Source of the DNA: Planctomycetota bacterium
GTDB lineage: Bacteria; Planctomycetota; Phycisphaerae; WQYP01
Direction of reading: 5' to 3'
Assembly: GCA_021852225.1 (NCBI GenBank)
Contig: JAJZOA010000299.1
Location: 1-8,543, forward strand
DNA length: 8,543 nucleotides
A program made the position numbers and the translations under genes. The notes beneath the pieces are model-generated. The model was not told where the DNA came from and ran no database searches. It was given only the letters and a program-made list of their open reading frames with translations. Shown here piece by piece: positions 6,451 through 8,543 of this stretch (position 1 is the first letter of the stretch; each line of letters begins with the position of its first letter).

Positions 6451-7885
6451 GTGTAATCTTCCAAACAGGACCGGCCCCCATCGAGACAATCAGATCTCCG
6501 GGTCGGGCCTCCGCCGCCAGATAGTCCTCTATTTTTTCGAACGAAGGCAGGTACATGGCCTCGCGTCCGTTTTCCTTCAGCCGCTGAACAAGATGTTCCG
6601 CACTCACGGTTCGGCGGTCATCTTCGGTATCCCGCACGAAGTAAATGTCTGGCACAATGGTCAGGTCTGCGTGTGTAAAACTGCGGGCGAAATCGTCGAG
6701 CAGTGATCGCGTGCGACTGTGCTGATGTGGTTGAAACACGCAGATCAGCCGTTTGGGTGAATATTTTCCGCGCAAAGCCAACAGCGTGGCGCGAATTTCG
6801 GACGGATGGTGTCCGTAATCGTCTACCAGTGTCACGCCGCCTTTTTCGCCCACAAGCTGGCTTCGCCGGTCTACTCCGGCAAATTCGCCAATGGCTTTAC
6901 GGATCGCTTCCCAGGGAATGCCGCAATGATGGGCAATCGCCACGGCCACCAACGCATTGCCCACATTGTGCCGCCCTGGAATAATAATCTCCAGCCAGCC
7001 CATCGGCTTTTTCCGGAAATGCACCAGAAAATGGCCTTTACCGCCGACCATGGAAACCTGCGTTGCCGTCCAGTCGGCTTCAACATCCACTCCATAGGTT
7101 TGCACCGCCGCGCGTGCGGCCAGCGCCGGTCGCTGGCAATTCCCCGTTCCGGATTGTGTAATTAGAAGACCGTCCGCTGGAATTTTGCAGACAAAATCGG
7201 CAAATGCGGATGTGATTTCATTTATGTCCCGGTAGTAATCCAGATGGTCCTCTTCAATATTCAGTACGGCGGCAATACGCGGTGCCAGATTAAGAAAGCT
7301 CCGGTCGTATTCACATGCTTCCACGACAAAGAATTCGCCTCGCCCGCCACGCGATGATCCGCCAAGCTGCCTGCTTTTAGCTCCGACCACATAAGAAGGG
7401 TCCGTGCCCGCCTGGCTTAATATCCAGGCTGTCATGGCTGTGGTGGTCGATTTGCCATGTGTTCCGGCAATGGCAATACCATGTTTGCACGCCATTACTT
7501 TGCCCAAAAGGTGGGCATATTTGTGGATTTCAAGGCCGCGCCGGCGGGCTTCCACCAGTTCCGGCTGATTATCGCGGATTGCCGCGGAATAAACGACAAC
7601 TTCTGTATTGGCCGGGAGGCCTTCACTGCTTTGATCATGGGTGATTTTGACGCCGATTTCCTGGAGTTTGCGGGTGGTGTCGGATTCTTCTATGTCTGTT
7701 CCGGTGACCATGGCCCCGGCACCATGTAACATGTGGGCCAGACCGCTGATTCCAGTTCCTCCAACGCCGACAAAATGCACGCGCCGCCCGCCGTAGGCTT
7801 GTTCCAGTGTGGCGGCTTCAGGGGTTGCCTTCAAATCAGGAATCGTGTTCATCGGTATCGTTTTAAGGCCCATTACTGTTGTCAT
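6428..7885 (-). CDS. murC: UDP-N-acetylmuramate--L-alanine ligase
   Basis: MurC adds L-alanine to UDP-MurNAc using ATP, the first amino acid step of peptidoglycan precursor synthesis. The 485-residue protein has the three Mur-ligase domains. The N-terminal UDP-binding domain has FVGVGGTGISGLAHML (38-53). The central ATPase has GTHGKSTTT (141-149), EACEYDRSFL (189-198), NIEEDHLDYY (209-218) and GRHNVGNALVA (304-314). The C-terminal domain has DDYGHHPSEI (355-364), FQPHQHSRTRSL (384-395) and SMGAGPVW (468-475). The last motif is usually GAGD, so a proline replaces the aspartate. The ATG at 7885 follows GGAAG (7893-7897) by 7 nt; later in-frame ATGs lack better support. The first 30 or so residues before the Rossmann motif form a low-similarity extension. 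It lies 31 nt after murG and overlaps murB. Confidence 0.96.
   Translation of the reverse strand: MTTVMGLKTIPMNTIPDLKATPEAATLEQAYGGRRVHFVGVGGTGISGLAHMLHGAGAMVTGTDIEESDTTRKLQEIGVKITHDQSSEGLPANTEVVVYSAAIRDNQPELVEARRRGLEIHKYAHLLGKVMACKHGIAIAGTHGKSTTTAMTAWILSQAGTDPSYVVGAKSRQLGGSSRGGRGEFFVVEACEYDRSFLNLAPRIAAVLNIEEDHLDYYRDINEITSAFADFVCKIPADGLLITQSGTGNCQRPALAARAAVQTYGVDVEADWTATQVSMVGGKGHFLVHFRKKPMGWLEIIIPGRHNVGNALVAVAIAHHCGIPWEAIRKAIGEFAGVDRRSQLVGEKGGVTLVDDYGHHPSEIRATLLALRGKYSPKRLICVFQPHQHSRTRSLLDDFARSFTHADLTIVPDIYFVRDTEDDRRTVSAEHLVQRLKENGREAMYLPSFEKIEDYLAAEARPGDLIVSMGAGPVWKITHELAKRI
6458..6462 (-). promoter_or_regulatory. Ribosome binding site that decides the murB start
   Basis: GGAAG on the minus strand lies 7 nt before the ATG at 6450, inside the end of murC. 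The upstream ATG at 6489 has only a GGAG about 14 nt away, which is too far for good use. Confidence 0.6.
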
Positions 7886-7892
7886 ATTCCGG

Positions 7893-7897
7893 CTTCC
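7893..7897 (-). promoter_or_regulatory. Ribosome binding site of murC
   Basis: GGAAG on the minus strand lies 7 nt before the ATG at 7885, in the short murG-murC spacer. It supports the long N-terminal version of MurC. Confidence 0.55.
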
Positions 7898-7916
7898 ATG
7901 CCAACGTCAACAAACT

Positions 7917-8543
7917 TTATGTCCCAAGCGGGGACACGCCGGTTTGCACAACCCGGCTTGAGTTATTTATCGGTCTTTTTATGCCCTGTTCGATAAGCCA
8001 ATCCGCAACTTGGCCTGCCGCATCGGGTTTACCCTGCCGCCGTGCACTTTCCGCCATGGTACGCAGTCGGGGCCGATCCATCAAAAGCGCGGAAAAAACT
8101 TCCTTAATTGCGACGGCGTTTTTCCGGGCGTTCAACTGGTCGGTCAGCAAGATTGCGGCGCCTGCCTGTTCAAGGTTACGCGCATTGGCCCGTTGATGTT
8201 GATCGCGGTGATGAGGATAGGGCAATAGGATGGATGGCAGGCCGCAGGCCGTAAGTTCCGCACACGTTCCGGCACCCGCCCGCGCGATTACCAGGTCGCT
8301 CGCTGCCCAGACTGCGGCCATGTCGTCGGCGTAGTCCAGCAGGTGCCAATGACGTGCGCCAGTATTTTTCGTCTGCGGGCCATCCGATGTCGCAACCATA
8401 GCCGATCCAATAGCCGCCGCCTGTTCCATTCCCGTCAGAAGCAGAACCTGCCAGCCGGCGAAATCTTCATGCGGCCGATTCAGGAGATCAAGGAATTCGC
8501 GATCATGCCGCAATTCCACCATCGCCAGCGGTGGATTCTGGGG
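7917..8543 (-). CDS. murG: MurG, UDP-GlcNAc transferase forming lipid II (C-terminal part, cut by the window edge)
   Basis: The frame is open to the window edge, so about 208 residues of the C-terminal half are present; the ATG at 8522 is internal. MurG adds GlcNAc from UDP-GlcNAc to lipid I at the inner face of the membrane. This half is the nucleotide-sugar binding domain of a GT-B fold. It shows YADDMAAVWAASDLVIARAG (residue 1 being the first full codon: about 76-95), then AGTCAELTACGLPSILLPYP with the conserved GxxxAEL glutamate, and the HHRDQHQRANA stretch whose Gln residues contact the uridine-sugar in the family. The ending is MA..AR..GKPDAAGQVADWL plus a short variable tail. It is the first gene seen of the mur cluster and precedes murC by 31 nt. 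Confidence 0.93.
   Translation of the reverse strand, partial: PQNPPLAMVELRHDREFLDLLNRPHEDFAGWQVLLLTGMEQAAAIGSAMVATSDGPQTKNTGARHWHLLDYADDMAAVWAASDLVIARAGAGTCAELTACGLPSILLPYPHHRDQHQRANARNLEQAGAAILLTDQLNARKNAVAIKEVFSALLMDRPRLRTMAESARRQGKPDAAGQVADWLIEQGIKRPINNSSRVVQTGVSPLGT

Noticed and set aside
5824..6456. A 210-codon plus-strand open frame opposite murB
   Set aside because: It is antisense to a complete murB with all motifs; the peptide has no domain, and no ribosome site was seen.

Overview
The window holds two converging gene sets from a bacterial chromosome. It looks like a core locus: there is no sign of phage, insertion sequence, CRISPR array, rRNA or tRNA. The plus-strand set (1-2568) is the tail of an unidentified gene, an NtrC-type sigma-54 response regulator, ispF (isoprenoid precursors) and ruvC (Holliday junction resolution). 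The minus-strand set (8543 down to 2890) is murG (cut by the window edge), murC, murB, ddl, a divergent ftsQ-like gene and, behind its own predicted promoter, a small universal-stress-like protein. About 320 bases without a convincing gene separate the two sets.

The minus-strand genes are the distal half of a division and cell wall (dcw) cluster. MurG makes lipid II, MurC adds L-Ala to UDP-MurNAc, MurB makes UDP-MurNAc, and Ddl makes D-Ala-D-Ala. Spacing is tight: 31 nt for murG-murC, a 23-nt overlap for murC-murB, 100 nt for murB-ddl and 64 nt for ddl-ftsQ. This suggests one transcript. In most bacteria ftsA and ftsZ follow ftsQ. Here the cluster stops after the ftsQ-like gene and a usp gene follows, so the division GTPase module is absent from its usual place.

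The plus-strand genes are also packed. The regulator start overlaps the previous stop as ATGA, ispF begins 3 nt after the regulator, and ruvC begins 34 nt after ispF from a TTG codon. Together they look like a housekeeping operon with a two-component regulator at its head.

The organism appears Gram-negative-like, with moderately high GC, a peptidoglycan wall, the MEP isoprenoid pathway and sigma-54 regulation. The wording of RuvC and MurC, plus a dcw cluster without ftsAZ, fits a planctomycete, perhaps Phycisphaerae. This is inferred from remembered family patterns and was not tested by any search.
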